A stretch of 64,000 bases of DNA from Liolophura sinensis (taxonomy: Eukaryota > Mollusca > Polyplacophora > Chitonida > Chitonidae). The stretch is taken from contig NC_088295.1 in the NCBI RefSeq assembly GCF_032854445.1, positions 15,239,385 through 15,303,384 on the forward strand. The letters run 5' to 3'. The notes beneath the pieces were generated by a model, which made no database searches, was not told the DNA's origin, and worked only from the letters and a program-made list of their open reading frames with translations. Made by a program: the position numbers and the translations under genes. Positions 1-16,222 of the stretch are shown piece after piece (position 1 is the stretch's first letter; each line of letters opens with the position of its first letter).

Positions 1-42
1 ATCTAGACCATCGGCTTCACCCAAGTCACTTTCTGCGCTTAA

Positions 43-4221
<4,179 letters not shown>

Positions 4222-4537
4222 TGCCGAGGATTGAACATTCTGGACATTTTATGCCTGCAAGCTGTCCTTTAAAGGACAATTCATGAACTCAGATCATCTG
4301 AACATATTCCATCATGTATAAAGTAGCATAGTAATAAGAACTTCCCTGTCCATGCAAGTGCTTTAGGTTAGGTACATGAAATGCTCCCATCTGTTTATAC
4401 ATTCAGTCTACAATATCACCCCTATAAAATCCTCATTTGTCACAAGAAACTTGTACCTACACCAGTTAAGCAAATTTTGGAGAACTCCAACAAGATTGTG
4501 TTGAATGCAGCTATTGTGTAATTAACTGTTAAGGATA

Positions 4538-4543
4538 AATAAA
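4538..4543 (+). terminator. PCNA polyadenylation signal AATAAA
   Basis: This canonical hexamer lies 317 bp after the PCNA stop and is followed by a T-rich stretch. Cleavage is probably near 4560. Confidence 0.7.
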
Positions 4544-4560
4544 TTTTTTGTATTTAAATC

Positions 4561-6862
4561 TGTTATTTTTACGCAAAGTAATGCATAAACTATTAACTGT
4601 CACTATGCGCTGTTATTAATATACATGTATCTGGCGCCAGAAATCCACTAACTACTATGCTACGTAATTCCGAAGTTACTCTAGTACAGCTTGTGATTTT
4701 GCAAGTCAGGTGAGGTCAGGTCAGGTGGTATATTTCCCTTTTTCCAGCAACGTGGAGAAAGTCGTGGGTTTAAGTATTTCAGCGTATGGCATTAAACAGC
4801 AGTCCGTTAAATTCGTAAAGCAATGGTTATTGGTGAATGTTCAGATTCAAAAGAACTTTCAAAGAGTTATTAAAAAACAAATATAAATTAATTCACTGAA
4901 ATAGTGCTTCATCTTGGTAGCATATTTGCCAAGTGGCCTAGAGCGTCGGTTGTCTGTATAAATAAGGTGATTTCTCATCACATTGCAACTGTTGCGTCGT
5001 ACCTCGAGCGTTGGGCATTCAATAACCGGGAAAGCAATGCTAAGATATTACTGTTAAGGTGTAGTATATGCATGTATTGTTTCAGTTTCACATACGTGTA
5101 GATTACGGTAAGAACAGGGGATGTTTTGTAGTTGATGAATGTGTGTGTGTACGCACACGTACTGACTCGGAGTCATGTCTGAGAAATTAATTAAAACAAT
5201 GCCCCAAGCGTACGTACATACACACCTTCAGGATTTGGGTCTGTAGAAGCAACGTAAAGTTCAATGTTAAAGGTGGTATCTCCAGTACTGGACGCAGCTC
5301 AGCGGAGGGTTTTCATCTGAAGCATGCAAAGACTAGGGGTATGTTCCATCGTTTATTTGCAGTGTGCGTGTCACTAACAACCGTAAATAGCGAAATAAAT
5401 CACCTTAGTACATCATGTATGTAGCTGAAGGTTTACATGCATGTAGAACACAATGACCTGAGAGAGAGGTTCCATCACTGATGCTCATTGTGCATATGAA
5501 TTCCCATGAATTACAAAATTCACGACTTCAGTACAATAGTACTGAGATGAAGTTACGTTTTTGGGTGTCTCCCATGCCCGGAGGGCAACCGAATTGGTGA
5601 TTACAGTGTTGGGCGTCAACACTCATTTCTCTATTTCGGCTGTTGTACTGGTATCCAGATTATCAATATTTTGCCAATATATACTGTACGAAGGCAAAGA
5701 ATGCACTAAAATGAAGTATGTCTAAACAAAGACCATTTAAAATCTGTCCTGGAAAAAATTTAGAATTTTCCAACCAAGTAAAGTGGTTTTAAAACATCAG
5801 ATTCTGCGATAGTGTGTTGTAAACAAGTCAGTGGCGTCACATTTTTTGCTTGTAATATGTCGTTTCCAGTTCTATTCGACGAATGTTTTCCTACATACTA
5901 CATGTATGTTTCTGCATTTTTAATGATGTAATGTTGCAGTCTATTCACCAACTTTTTCGCTGTCAGAAGAAAGTTATTACATACATGCTGCCGATCTTGC
6001 CGAGAAAAGCCAGTGGTGGTTTCAACTGTTCACAAAAAATTCCTGAACTATTTCCATTATGATTATTGAGACTCTCACATGGATCATAATTGGGACTCGC
6101 AAATGCATATACCTAATGGGTTTCATATTTATAGGTTTATGCGTGTATTAATTTACATAGTAAACTTAATGTGCATAACTCATTCCCCGTCTTCGCGATC
6201 GCAATTCACAGAAGGTTATCAATATTTTGCCCAAAATAACATCATCACTGGGACAAACATGACTTTTTGTCCTCTACAAGTCTGTTCTTGCATTAATTTG
6301 CATATTGACCGGCGTCATTTGCATAACCACCAGCATTTTTGTCACCGCTATCTATAACTGAACCTATTGTGGAGCTATGCTGAGATGAGACCTTTGGTCT
6401 TCTGAAATCTATACTCTTAAATATATTAATTTTCATGTTAATTAACTTAATTTTGCACAACCCCTTTAGGACGACGTAAAACCCCAAGGATACATGCATG
6501 TGTGAACTTTCATACACAACCGGTTATCTCCTGGCCTGGGAAATTTAGCTTAATTTGCGTAAGTGTTGTGACCCACATGGTTATCCCTGGACAGAAAATT
6601 CATGAGGCTTAGCCGAGATGATCATCTCCAGCTGCGCTAAGCCATCATTCATTCATCCACCCGTCAAAAGCCGCGCATGAAGTGTCGGGCCTGAGTAGTG
6701 TTGCGGTTCAACATCTTTATTTTTTCGATTTTGCTGAGAAAAGCCATCCGTGCTCCCAAAACGAGTTGTAGGGCTCATTTGCATGTCCATTTATGAAATG
6801 CAACAGTTAATTCAACATTGGCTGAACCGTGAAAGCCGACTATCATACAGTTCACGACGTAC
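4561..6862. other. Intergenic stretch, no gene seen
   Basis: No open frame here resembles a protein and no splice-consistent exon was found. A short stretch near 4770-4790 ('gcgtatggcattaaacagc') resembles a worn SINE tail, and 4930-4960 looks faintly tRNA-like. Neither can be called. Confidence 0.5.
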
Positions 6863-7043
6863 AATGCGGTCGGTGTGAGTTCAAGTCCAGCTCCTGCTGG
6901 CTTGGCCGGCAGTAATTCGGAAGGCCTCCCAGCAACCGGTCCCCACCTCCCACCATCACCACCCCCATAATGCTGACCGCCGTCTTATAAGTGAAATATT
7001 CCAGAGTTCGACGTAGGACACCAATCAAATAAATAAATATAAA
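6863..7043 (+). repeat. tRNA-derived SINE, family A, copy 1 (diverged)
   Basis: A tRNA B-box-like core (gtgagttcaagtccagc) is followed by the family's conserved 3' domain (ccgtcttataagtgaaat, then accaatcaaataaataaa). The family is recognised because more than ten copies in both orientations recur in this window. The 3' domain resembles the shared domain of the MetaSINE superfamily as I remember it. Confidence 0.8.
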
Positions 7044-7795
7044 GAATGAACTTTTCTGTAGGTGTGCATGAAAGACTAGCGTGGAGAGTACAAACGGAAA
7101 TGACGATAGTAGTAGACAGATTGTAAAACGTATTGCATATGGTCTAACGTTCGTTATTTTAGATTGTCTTCATCCAATATAGCGTGCATATATGTATATA
7201 AAGCCCGAAAACGACCTGCGAAAGGCTAGCGCTTTACCCATGGAACTCCGGTTTTCTCCATGTACCATAAAACCGCCATGAATCCAAGAACATGATGTTA
7301 TAAACGTCATATATTTGAGTGGCGTTGGTTTTTCCATGTTTTCCTTATATAACTGCAGGTCTACATGATGGCGGCCAGGTTTAGGTATGCCATTACGCGC
7401 ATGTGTAGGGAGCATTTAGAGTTCTATTTCTTAAATTTAATTTTAGTTTAATGGTGTCCACACTGCTTGCGAGTTCTATATGTACATCGCACCTGCCCAG
7501 TGTACTGTTGAGGACCCAGGGAAGTATACAGCAGTGTTCGTACGTTGACATACAAATGATACATTGACAATCGCCTATCATGCAGACACTCAGTATATCC
7601 CTACATAAATATTTGTAATTCTTCAAAGCTGTAGTAGTTTAATCATCTCTAAGTATGTCCTTCTCCATTTGACCTGGATGGTCTAACAATTCGTGTATAT
7701 GATCATGGTAAATTGGAATCGGCCCAATACAGCCTCCGTCGCTGCAAACTCCTTAACAGGTAACATGGTCATCTACTTTTCCCCTTCATCCCGAT
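7044..7795. other. Intergenic stretch, no gene seen
   Basis: The frames that stay open on either strand are short and look random. I recognise nothing in it. Confidence 0.5.
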
Positions 7796-7959
7796 GCAGC
7801 TCATGCTGGCTTTCTCTCCGCTCTTATGTTGGAAGGTCTGCCAGCAACCTGCGGATGGTTGCGGGCTCTGCTTGATTTTCTCTCGCCATAATGTGCTGGC
7901 CTCCATCGTAATAAGTGAAATATTCTTGATTACGGCGTAAAACACTTACCAAATAAATC
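7796..7959 (+). repeat. SINE family A, copy 2, lacking the tRNA-like head
   Basis: Starts at the body sequence gcagctcatgctggc and runs through ctgccagcaacctgcggat to the conserved tattcttgattacggcg and an AAAT tail. Confidence 0.82.
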
Positions 7960-9489
7960 TTTCCCGTTCTAAGGAATTCCGGTGTAAGTCACATATACAA
8001 TGATTTCACATCAGAATCGCATTGATCCCTCATTTGATTGGTCAGCTCCGGACCCCAACAGACAGCTTAATTACCCAATGCCCTATGTTTTCATTCTCTC
8101 GTTAGAAAACTCAAATAAAGTTTTTATGACTGTGGCCGACAAATATAAAAAAACGTGACTAGTTTTGCGGTTTGAAGGGTTTGGGAGCCCTTACAAAGAA
8201 CGTAAGATGGCCACCAAAACGGTACAGTCCTCACGATTCGACGATTTGGCGCGAAGTTGGACATAAGGGTCAGAAATGCATGATGCATGTCTCCTAATAT
8301 ATGTAGGCCGCTGCGTGAGGAATGATCACCGCATGACAAGAGCTGAACCTGATTTAATCTAACATCTGCGGGCGCCTCGGCAAAACGCGCGAACTCCAGC
8401 AGAAACAGACACGTGATTGCCAGACGACCGGCACGTGTACACCGTGCGTTTCTGATGTTCTGATTGCGTGTCGAATGGCCTTAGCTTGTAGAATAGATAA
8501 CTTCGTGTTACATGCAGAAGCTATATCTGGCTCTAAACTATTATATAGTTGCATCGGGCATATTGCTACAAAGACGCAAATATAAGTGTATGCTGTAAAG
8601 GTGTAAATTTATATGGTTGTACCGACTTGAGGGCTGTAAGCTTACACGAATAATGAAAGACTCCTTTGTCATAAGCCATTTTATTATGAAGGGCCCAGTT
8701 TCATTTTACGTATATGGAGGTCTGTTCTACTTAAGTCATGGTGCTAGGTAACGTATACGTTGCTCCTTAAGCATTTACATGAACAGTAAGACCCTGGAGT
8801 AAACAAGCAGAGACCGATTTTCACCGTGCATATTGAACCCCTAAAGCTATGAAGGACAAGATTCAAACAGTTTTCCTGCCAACAGCAAATTTAAAGTGGA
8901 GCCTGGAAGCAGTATGTGCAGTAAGGCATGCCTTTGTTCTCGGGTGAAATGCAAGAGCCATTCCTACAACTGGTTAAGGACAGCCATGGTTGTGTGCTAG
9001 CTCACGTGCACGGCCTGTCGCATAGCACCCGTCCCCATACTGGCACGTGCAATGGCCACGCCCACTTGGATCTTTACAGACAACGTGCAATGCATGGAAC
9101 AAAATGTTGATTAATTGCCGCATGTCGGTGCACATCAGCCGTATGAGTATACATAGCACATGGTTATGTTCTCAGAGTCGTTCAACAAACTCCTGAAACA
9201 GTGCTCCGAAGATAAGCTTGAAGTATGTAACTCGTAAAGCCTAAAAGCGCTTCCTCAGCCGATAATTGCAAGATTCCCTTCCAAAACAACCTAAAAATCT
9301 GTAGGATTATGAGAGACATAATTATTATAAATAATAAATAAAGCCGGTAAGATGTAAAAGAGAAGCGGTCATGACTTTCCAGTGATGCAGGGGGTGCGCA
9401 CGATATTTTAGGCGTGTCATTTGCGTAGTCTTATATGAATAATCTGACACAAAATGTCAGTTATGTATTAAACATGGATGCTTATACAT
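7960..9489. other. Intergenic stretch, no gene seen
   Basis: No coding signal. Four CACGTG palindromes occur at 8410, 8432, 9003 and 9044. The stretch near 8690-8710 (gggcccagtttcatt) resembles the ends of common invertebrate MITEs but has no paired inverted end. Confidence 0.45.
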
Positions 9490-9650
9490 CATATCATAAA
9501 GAGAAACTTGATACAGCTATGACACTGTGAAACAGATTGCCAGAGGACCTGAAATATTTGCCATTGAAAATGTTATACATATTGTTGAGTTTAAAAAAAA
9601 AACTTAAGAGTGAAAGCGTTTGATAGAATAAGTCTGACACAACTAGTTTT
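9490..9650 (+). pseudogene. Possible C-terminal relic of a LINE reverse transcriptase
   Basis: One plus frame near 9528-9622 reads NRLPEDLKYLPLKML, then LKKKLKSESV and a stop. This is like the (W)NSLP...F...L segment that ends many non-LTR retrotransposon ORF2 proteins. The expected tryptophan is replaced by a TGA stop in the position before Asn. The similarity is short and the rest of the ORF is not visible, so this could be chance. Confidence 0.3.
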
Positions 9651-10057
9651 TTTAATCAATACCTTATGAGCGTGATTTTCACATTTTACACAGGATGTAT
9701 ATAGCAAATACTACATGGCGAAATATGTATATTCTATATATGTTGTTTGTTTTAGAAACTGCATTGACCATAGAAATTACTCCCTGAAATGTTCACATAA
9801 TACTATATAGACACCCACCTGAAGAAAAATATATATTTGCTGTCAATAAGGACAATAATTATACATGTTTTATTCAGTTTTGCAATTAGGGCTACATGTA
9901 CATCAGAATGAAAGAAAAATGGCCTTGTCAGCATGGAAATCAAATACCAACGGCCAGCAGGATACAACTTATTTGGTAATGTTGAAATTGTCTTCGAGCA
10001 GTAGGACTCAACTGTAGGCCAAGGTTTACATTCTATACAGTGTGGGATTTATGGGTT

Positions 10058-10258
10058 ATACATGGTAGTTTCTCATGCTGGCTACCTCTCCGGCTGATGT
10101 GGGAAGGTCAGCCTGCAGCCTGCGGATGATCGTGGGTTTCCCCCAGGCTCTGCCCGGTTTCCTCTCACCATAATGCTGGCCGCCGTCGTATAAGTGAAAC
10201 ATTTTTGAGTACGGCGTTAAAACACCAATCAAACAAATAAATAAATACATGGTAGTTT
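10058..10258 (+). repeat. SINE family A, copy 3, 5'-truncated with intact 14-bp target site duplication
   Basis: The body at 10072-10244 runs from tctcatgctggc to accaatcaaacaaataaa. It is flanked by identical 14-bp direct repeats ATACATGGTAGTTT at 10058-10071 and 10245-10258. The tRNA-like head is missing. A truncated insertion with a target site duplication is what LINE-driven target-primed reverse transcription produces. Confidence 0.9.
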
Positions 10259-11440
10259 TATTTTTTGTTAGGGTCCAATGATGCCAAAACATTTCAGAAC
10301 CAAAAGAGTGAATACACGACGAATTATGTATTTATGCAGTTAATTTCCTTAAAGAGGAGACTGAAAATAATAATTCTTAGACTGACATTGTAGTTGGTTG
10401 TTCTGTGTATAATTGTGATATCTACAGTAGCTTCAAAGTGTGAACTATATGCTAGTGTACATGGCTAGCGATGCAGCATGAAGTGATATGTAACACATGC
10501 GTGTGGCAGTTATCATTTTTTGTTCAGATATAATGTATTTGACAAACCTGTTGCCGTATTTTAATGTTAGCGCTGACGGTTGATTGCACTGTTTTGCAAA
10601 TCGATTCAAATTCCACTGAGTATATGACCATACAATACGAAGTGTGAAAGCGATATCCATTCTGTGAGAAGTGTATGCTCGCAGTTGACAAATGTCCAGT
10701 GCGTGAGCGGGTATCGATTGTAGCGTCATCTGTTGAATGAATGTTTGTGGGTGTTTAGTGCATGCAAGCCTTTCTCGGTAGATGTAAATCAATATAACAC
10801 TTGTTTTTGCTGTTTGGTTGAGATTAGTATTTCTCTCTCTCTCTCTCTCTTGAAGCGTACTTATCTAAGCTAAGTGCATTTTATATCTCTATAACATACT
10901 TTGTCATGAAAGTTAAGAACGTACTTAATTAAGTGCGCTCCGTGAAACTGGCCCCTGACTATATATTCAGTATATAATATCGGTTTGATTAAACCTTACG
11001 TACACAGCTTAAATCATAATTGATGACGGTTGTGTTTTTCCTACCCCTTACGAAACTTGGCCTAGTGGCTGTTGTAAAGATGGTGTTAAGTATACGGTGT
11101 CATGTCTTGATGCATAATATTGACTTAATATATAGCCAGACCTATATACCAGTGAAATCTCATTTACAAATTTAAACTGTCACATCGACAAACTTTTCGT
11201 GGTTGGGTTCATAATAGACAGTGTATATGGTTTCTATCTTGTTTAGAAGTCTGTGAGGCTTAGGGACGAAGTGAAAAAGTTTCCCAAAATGCACCTGTGA
11301 TTCAAAAACTTGTGTCAGTCCTGTTGCCGATGCGATTCCACGTTCGAAGCTTTTAAGTTAGCCCGCATGTGTATAGGTCTACCCAGAGCATAAGTTAGCA
11401 TTTTGCTTCGTTGTATTGACAGCTGGTAAAAAATAATTCT
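10259..11440. other. Intergenic stretch, no gene seen
   Basis: Contains a (CT)n run near 10833-10850. A fragment near 10943-10957 (gtgaaactggcccct) resembles MITE ends. No coding signal was found. Confidence 0.45.
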
Positions 11441-11563
11441 TCAAAGCGCCCGTCTTACTCCAAAAGCGGACAAGTCTGGAACGAACGTCAGCTTGGTGGA
11501 AATTCACTTTCGGTGATGATTACACGCTGATTCTGGTATCCCACGCGATCGTCAACGCTGGGT

Positions 11564-11693
11564 CACGTGTGCAACGCCAGGCAAAGCAACCAGCGCACCT
11601 GCAGTCACGTGCCTGAAAATGAAGAGTGGCAGCACACGAAAGTAACTTAATCGTCTGCAACCACTGGCTCGAGGAAAAATCGTTGAGCACGTG
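11564..11693. promoter_or_regulatory. Cluster of three CACGTG E-boxes upstream of the Helt-like gene
   Basis: Perfect CACGTG palindromes lie at 11564, 11606 and 11688, within 130 bp and 70-200 bp before the proposed start codon. CACGTG is the class of E-box bound by several bHLH families, including bHLH-Orange repressors. Base composition predicts roughly one such site per 7 kb. The surrounding DNA is more GC-rich than its neighbourhood, as expected near a promoter. Function is inferred. Confidence 0.45.
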
Positions 11694-11760
11694 ACTATGT
11701 ATTCTTTCTGGAGTGTCAAGTCACGAGACTAATAGTTTGTAGTCTGGTGGAAGAGACCCG

Positions 11761-11820
11761 ATGTCGAGTCACAGCGATGCTGGCTGCAGAGCAGTATTTC
11801 ATAAGGGCGACAGATCATCG
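11761..11820 (+). CDS. HELT: HELT-like gene, proposed first coding exon
   Basis: The ATG at 11761 follows an in-frame TAG and opens 20 codons (MSSHSDAGCRAVFHKGDRSS) that end at TCG|gtaggc in phase 0. This phase fits an acceptor at ...gcatgaag|GAG (exon from 12254). The N-terminus is not conserved enough to confirm by eye. Confidence 0.4.
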
Positions 11821-14751
11821 GTAGGCCTCGATCACAGCCGGATTGGTGACTTCAACAGACCACTTCTAATTTCAACAAAAGTTCTTCTGTTTGCCTGTGA
11901 AACATGTTTTCTTCAAACGACCACAGAAAGGACAAAATGATGCGCACCTTAACTGTATGTATAGTTTAACTTCGTTCCATAGAATGGTTAAAGCTTATAT
12001 TCAAGTCACTACCTGTGTTAAGCCTATTTAATATCAGCCTCCTGAGGTTGCATTAAGTTTGTTCAACTTTTCCGCAATTCCCACTTTTAGGGCAGACCTA
12101 AATAGTAATAACTATAATAATTAATAAGCCATAAGATTGTCACAGTACTTTTTTTCAATAATCATATATTAATTGAAATAAATCATTGCACTGACATTCT
12201 GCATAATTCATATATAACAAACTGTAATTAGATTTGTGTTCTGTTGCATGAAGGAGCACGCATCCCACAAGGTCATAGAGAAACGACGACGAGATCGGAT
12301 CAACAATTGTCTGTTAGAGTTAAGTCAGACAGTTCCCTTGGCATTCGCTAAACAGGTAGGCTAATTTTGTTATATCATCGGCAGCTAGTGCCAGTCATCA
12401 TGTCATTCGCTAGAATTACTCACTACATAATCAGGCTCAGCCTGTCTATGTTTTATCAGTTACAGGAATTATATCATCGATTACATTGCCATCAGTTGCA
12501 ATCACGGTATCATCACTTACAGTCACTTTATCATCAGCTACAGTCAGTCAATGTACTACCAACTGTGTGTCCTGATCATACTGTGTGCCATATCATATAC
12601 CTTACAAAAAATGCAACAAAGGCACCACCCAACCACTGTATCATGGTTAATAACCAGCTACAACCAGTCATTGTATCACTGAATACAACCAGTCACTATT
12701 TCACCGGATACAACCAATCACTGTATCACCGGATACAACCAGGCAACCAGTCAGTCGTCTCTATGCTGTGCGTCATTAATTATTTTGTATCATAGGCAAG
12801 ATTCAGTCAATGTATCATCAGCCGCAGCCAGTCACTGTATCATCGCCTACAGTCAATGATTGTATCATCGGCGTTAGGCAGTCACGGTGGTACTACCAGC
12901 TGTGCAGTCACGGCAAATCGATGTATCACCAGCTACAACCAGTTACTATATCATCAGCTACAACCAGTCAGTCTCAGAACCCGTGCTGATTTAAGTCAAT
13001 GGCGTGATCAGAGAGTCTCCAGCTCATCCTGGCGTCCTCTCGGATCTTACGTGGGACAGTCCTACAGTCGTAGGTTTCATCCGAAATTTTGCCGATTTTC
13101 CTCTCGTCATTATGCTGGCCGCCGTCGTGGGAATGAAATATACTTGAGTGCGGCGTAAAACACCAAAAACACCATAAATAAATAAATACTAAACGTAATA
13201 AATAAATAAATACTAAACATAATAAAGAAATAAATAATAAACCATCTCCTCACAAGAGCTGGGGATATGCATAATAGACGAAGTTCTTTTTGTGTTGTAC
13301 AGAATACGAGCAAACTGGAAAAAGCAGAAATTCTGGAAATGACTGTGAATTATCTACGAACTATTCAAACAACTGAAGTAGGGCTTCGTTTTGACAAAGG
13401 TGAGTGTGTGACCATTTACCAACTATCACTCTGTCGCCGCAGCTCTGGTTTTTCTTTCTATGTTGTGCATCTTAATTATATTCTATTATACGACTTAAAC
13501 TGCCAGGCCTTGTCAGGTAGAAGTTGAAGAAATGAAGACTGCAATAACCATGCTGTATCAAATATTGTGGAAATTACAGAAAATGCCTCCTGGATACATT
13601 AAGTTAATTTCCATTTAGCGTCATGGTTTACATTTTCATCATAAATGATAAAAGCGCATTCCAGTGTACCCCAACGCTAGCATCGCTCTATCCAGAAATT
13701 GGATGTCGACCTTATATCATCTAAATTTACTAGTTTTGTTCTGCTAAGGTTGATAGGTAGTCATATGTCCCCATAAGGACATTGTCTCTCCTCTTTGGTT
13801 GCTCATTAGAAAGCTACTTTTACCTGCCGATTTAAATTAGCTGATTTAAACAGGCTCACTTACGTTGGTTTTGCGTTGAACGGACGTTGCGGATAAAATT
13901 TCGGGAAGACCGGTTCTTGCACTTACAACATATATGATACATAGCGACACCATGCATTGCCTTCCAGCTGCAAAAGCACAGACGGAAGACAGCTCGATGG
14001 TTGTTCATATATGCCTACTGCATTAAAATTACTGTCATGCTGCCTGATGCAATTGCCATAATATACAAATTATACTAATGATATACCTGTAAGTTCTGTG
14101 ACCGAGGAATGGTGGGGAAAGTATATACTCACTGAGGTGTTACATGAGCTTTCCAGGATAACCTGTGATATACGTGTGTATTAATTGGAATCATTTGTTG
14201 CAACAGGTGACTGGTACAGCCCTGATATTTGGAGCGACTTCATGCAGCATTATCAGTGCGGATATAGTGAGTGTATGAGAGAAGTGGCTCGCTTTATGAC
14301 TGATGTGGAGGGTGTCAATGCTAACGACAGTCGATTTACGAGGCTTCTGACTTATCTACAAACTCGCTTTAGGCCCGATTTCTCAGTCAGCGGTGGCCTC
14401 TCTTTCACGCACATGCTGCATAGAATGACGTCAGTGGGAAATTTGCTCACGGCCGGCGCAGCTCAAGATGGCATACCTTCTCCATCAAGAGATGTGATTG
14501 GATCAAACAGATGTTCTGCACGCCTATTGCCGTACGCCTTGCCAAACTGCATTCAGTTTCCCATAGGTTTATCCGCTTCACGCTCCCAGAGTTCAACAGG
14601 AGGGACAGGATTAGAACATGACATAAGCAGTTTTTCCCTTTCTAATGACGTCATCGTTTTTGACCAGAATGGCTGGCCGCGATCTGAACCCGTACGTGGC
14701 CAAGGCAACGGGCCAATCAAACGTGTCAAATACCAACACAGACAGAAATAA
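11761..14751 (+). CDS. HELT: HELT-like bHLH-Orange transcriptional repressor, four-exon model
   Basis: The product is a nuclear DNA-binding repressor of the Hes/Hey/Helt class. In vertebrates Helt directs GABAergic neuron fate in the midbrain; a role here is inferred only from the family. The basic region and helix 1 read SHKVIEKRRRDRINNCLL. The residue before VIEKRRR is Lys as in Helt, not the Pro of Hes or the Gly of Hey. Helix 2 reads KLEKAEILEMTVNYLRTI, and the Orange domain includes WSDFMQHYQCGYSECMREV. The model gives about 267 residues, slightly longer than mouse Helt. The C-terminus is Ser-rich, ends KRVKYQHRQK and has no WRPW or YRPW Groucho-binding tetrapeptide. Exons 2-4 are firm and in phase. 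The first exon is a proposal, and an ATG at 12248 is the alternative start. Confidence 0.88.
12254..12355 (+). CDS. HELT: HELT-like gene, exon with basic region and helix 1
   Basis: Reads EHASHKVIEKRRRDRINN and ends AFAKQ|gtaggc in phase 0. If the exon is instead the first, translation would begin at the ATG of 12248, which is in frame and gives MKEHASHK, with a stop further upstream. Confidence 0.88.
12361..12990 (+). repeat. Degenerate minisatellite in the HELT-like intron
   Basis: Variants of cagctacaaccagtcactg and tgtatcatcgg recur at about 25-30 bp spacing. Copies are imperfect and irregular. Confidence 0.75.
13017..13242 (+). repeat. SINE family A, copy 4, with extended AAAT tail
   Basis: The body starts at ctccagctcatcctggc. 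The conserved domain is gccgccgtcgtgggaatg, then tgagtgcggcgtaaaacacc. Three variants of ataaataaataaatactaaa follow. The tail ends about 60 bp before the next HELT exon. Confidence 0.82.
13303..13399 (+). CDS. HELT: HELT-like gene, exon with helix 2
   Basis: The acceptor is tgtgttgtacag. The exon reads NTSKLEKAEILEMTVNYL and ends in phase 1 at AAAG|gtgagt. Confidence 0.92.
13400..14206 (+). other. HELT-like intron 3
   Basis: This is a 807-bp intron with a consensus gtgagt donor and a tgttgcaacag acceptor. No repeat or internal gene was recognised. Confidence 0.85.
14207..14751 (+). CDS. HELT: HELT-like gene, last exon with Orange domain
   Basis: Completes a Gly codon, then reads DWYSPDIWSDFMQHYQCGY. 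The Orange domain continues to LLTYLQTRFRPDF. A serine-rich tail follows to TAA at 14749-14751. No clear AATAAA was found within the next few hundred bases. Confidence 0.92.
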
Positions 14752-16222
14752 CATCTATTTACATGAATATATATATACCTCTGTATAAAATAAGCATGTC
14801 ATTCAGATGGCATGATTACATTTCATATATTGCAGTGATTGATAATTGAAGATGTAGTGTACATATAAATACAGTTCTGCTCAATTAGCTTGTTTGCGTG
14901 GATAAATCTTTTTATACACCCATGATTTCTGAGGGCCACTAATTTATGGAAACCAAATTCCACCACTCGTTCATTCATTTATTTATTCTGCTATTGTCGC
15001 TTTTGCGAATCACGAAATGACAACAGTTCGTATGTACTAAGACAAAGTGAATGAAAAGTGTAAAGCAAAACTGTGCTCTCACGTCCATATGAATGAAAGG
15101 ATGACTGACTGAATGAATGGTTCTAGTTATATATACACGCCCAAGTCCGGCATTAAATCATGACATGGTATTAATAGAATACGTTATGTATCGAACTTTC
15201 CTTGATTTCTCTTCACGAAACTGCAACGATAACACCTATAATTAGCTTACAATTTCAAAAACAGATATGTCCGGGTATCATGAGAACAAACTGAAAGTGA
15301 TAATTATGCATTGTACTGTCAGCGAGTCTGTCATGGTCAAATATCATCCGGAAATCCTTGAGTGACTTTGTGTTCTTTGGTCTCAATAGAATTCAACCCA
15401 TTCGTTTACGACATTTGAGTGCATGAGGTGCAGAGCAATTACATTTTGAAGTCCAAAGGAAAACTTTATACATCGTCACGGTTTTATCTTGTGCTGTACG
15501 ATTTAAATAAGGTTGAATCTTTGGATATCTTAAATTATATATATATGTCCCATTTTTAGACAGTGGGGAAAATAGGTTTTGTCAATTCTTCGACGGTATA
15601 ATCTTTCTTCGAAATCGAAAGTTGGAAACAGCAAAGGCGGATCCAAAACTTCCCAAGACAAAAGCAAAAGCGAAGCTTAATTGCCAGTTTGAAACTGAAA
15701 TCCCATACCCATCTGTGTTTTCAAATGAAGTGGGCCATGTCGTACTTTTTTGTCTCGTTCTTCCCATGTAAAAGGTCTCTGACCTTTTTACAACGCATCA
15801 GCGTGGTAAGAATTCAAGTCTTATATTTGTACATGGTTCACATTAGCCGAAATGCAGCGCAGTTATGCGATTATTTACTGATAGCATAATGGAGTTAATC
15901 TATTAGATTCCAGTTTCCATTATAACAGATATATAGCTGCGGCTTTGTGTAGGGAAGTTTGTCAGTGTCTACGGCGAAGTGCGGTTTTAGGCTCTGTCAG
16001 GTTGCATCCATGCAAATGTACACGTTACTGAAGTATGCGGTTAACTTAGTTCACCCTTCATACTTGAACACCATGAACAGATTCTATATAGTCATTTTTA
16101 GAACCTTATGTAAAAATGTAACACCTCAATAATACACAGGTTTTATCCCCATGCAGATTTGTCTCAAAATAATGACTGTTAATTTTCCTAATTTATCTTC
16201 AGTCATTTAAAATAAGCGTTGA
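14752..16222. other. HELT 3' flank and intergenic stretch
   Basis: The first part presumably holds the HELT 3' UTR. No other coding signal. A short frame near 15590-15660 is rich in Lys and Ser (SKSKVGNSKGGSKTSQDKSK) but has no splice or homology support. Confidence 0.45.
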
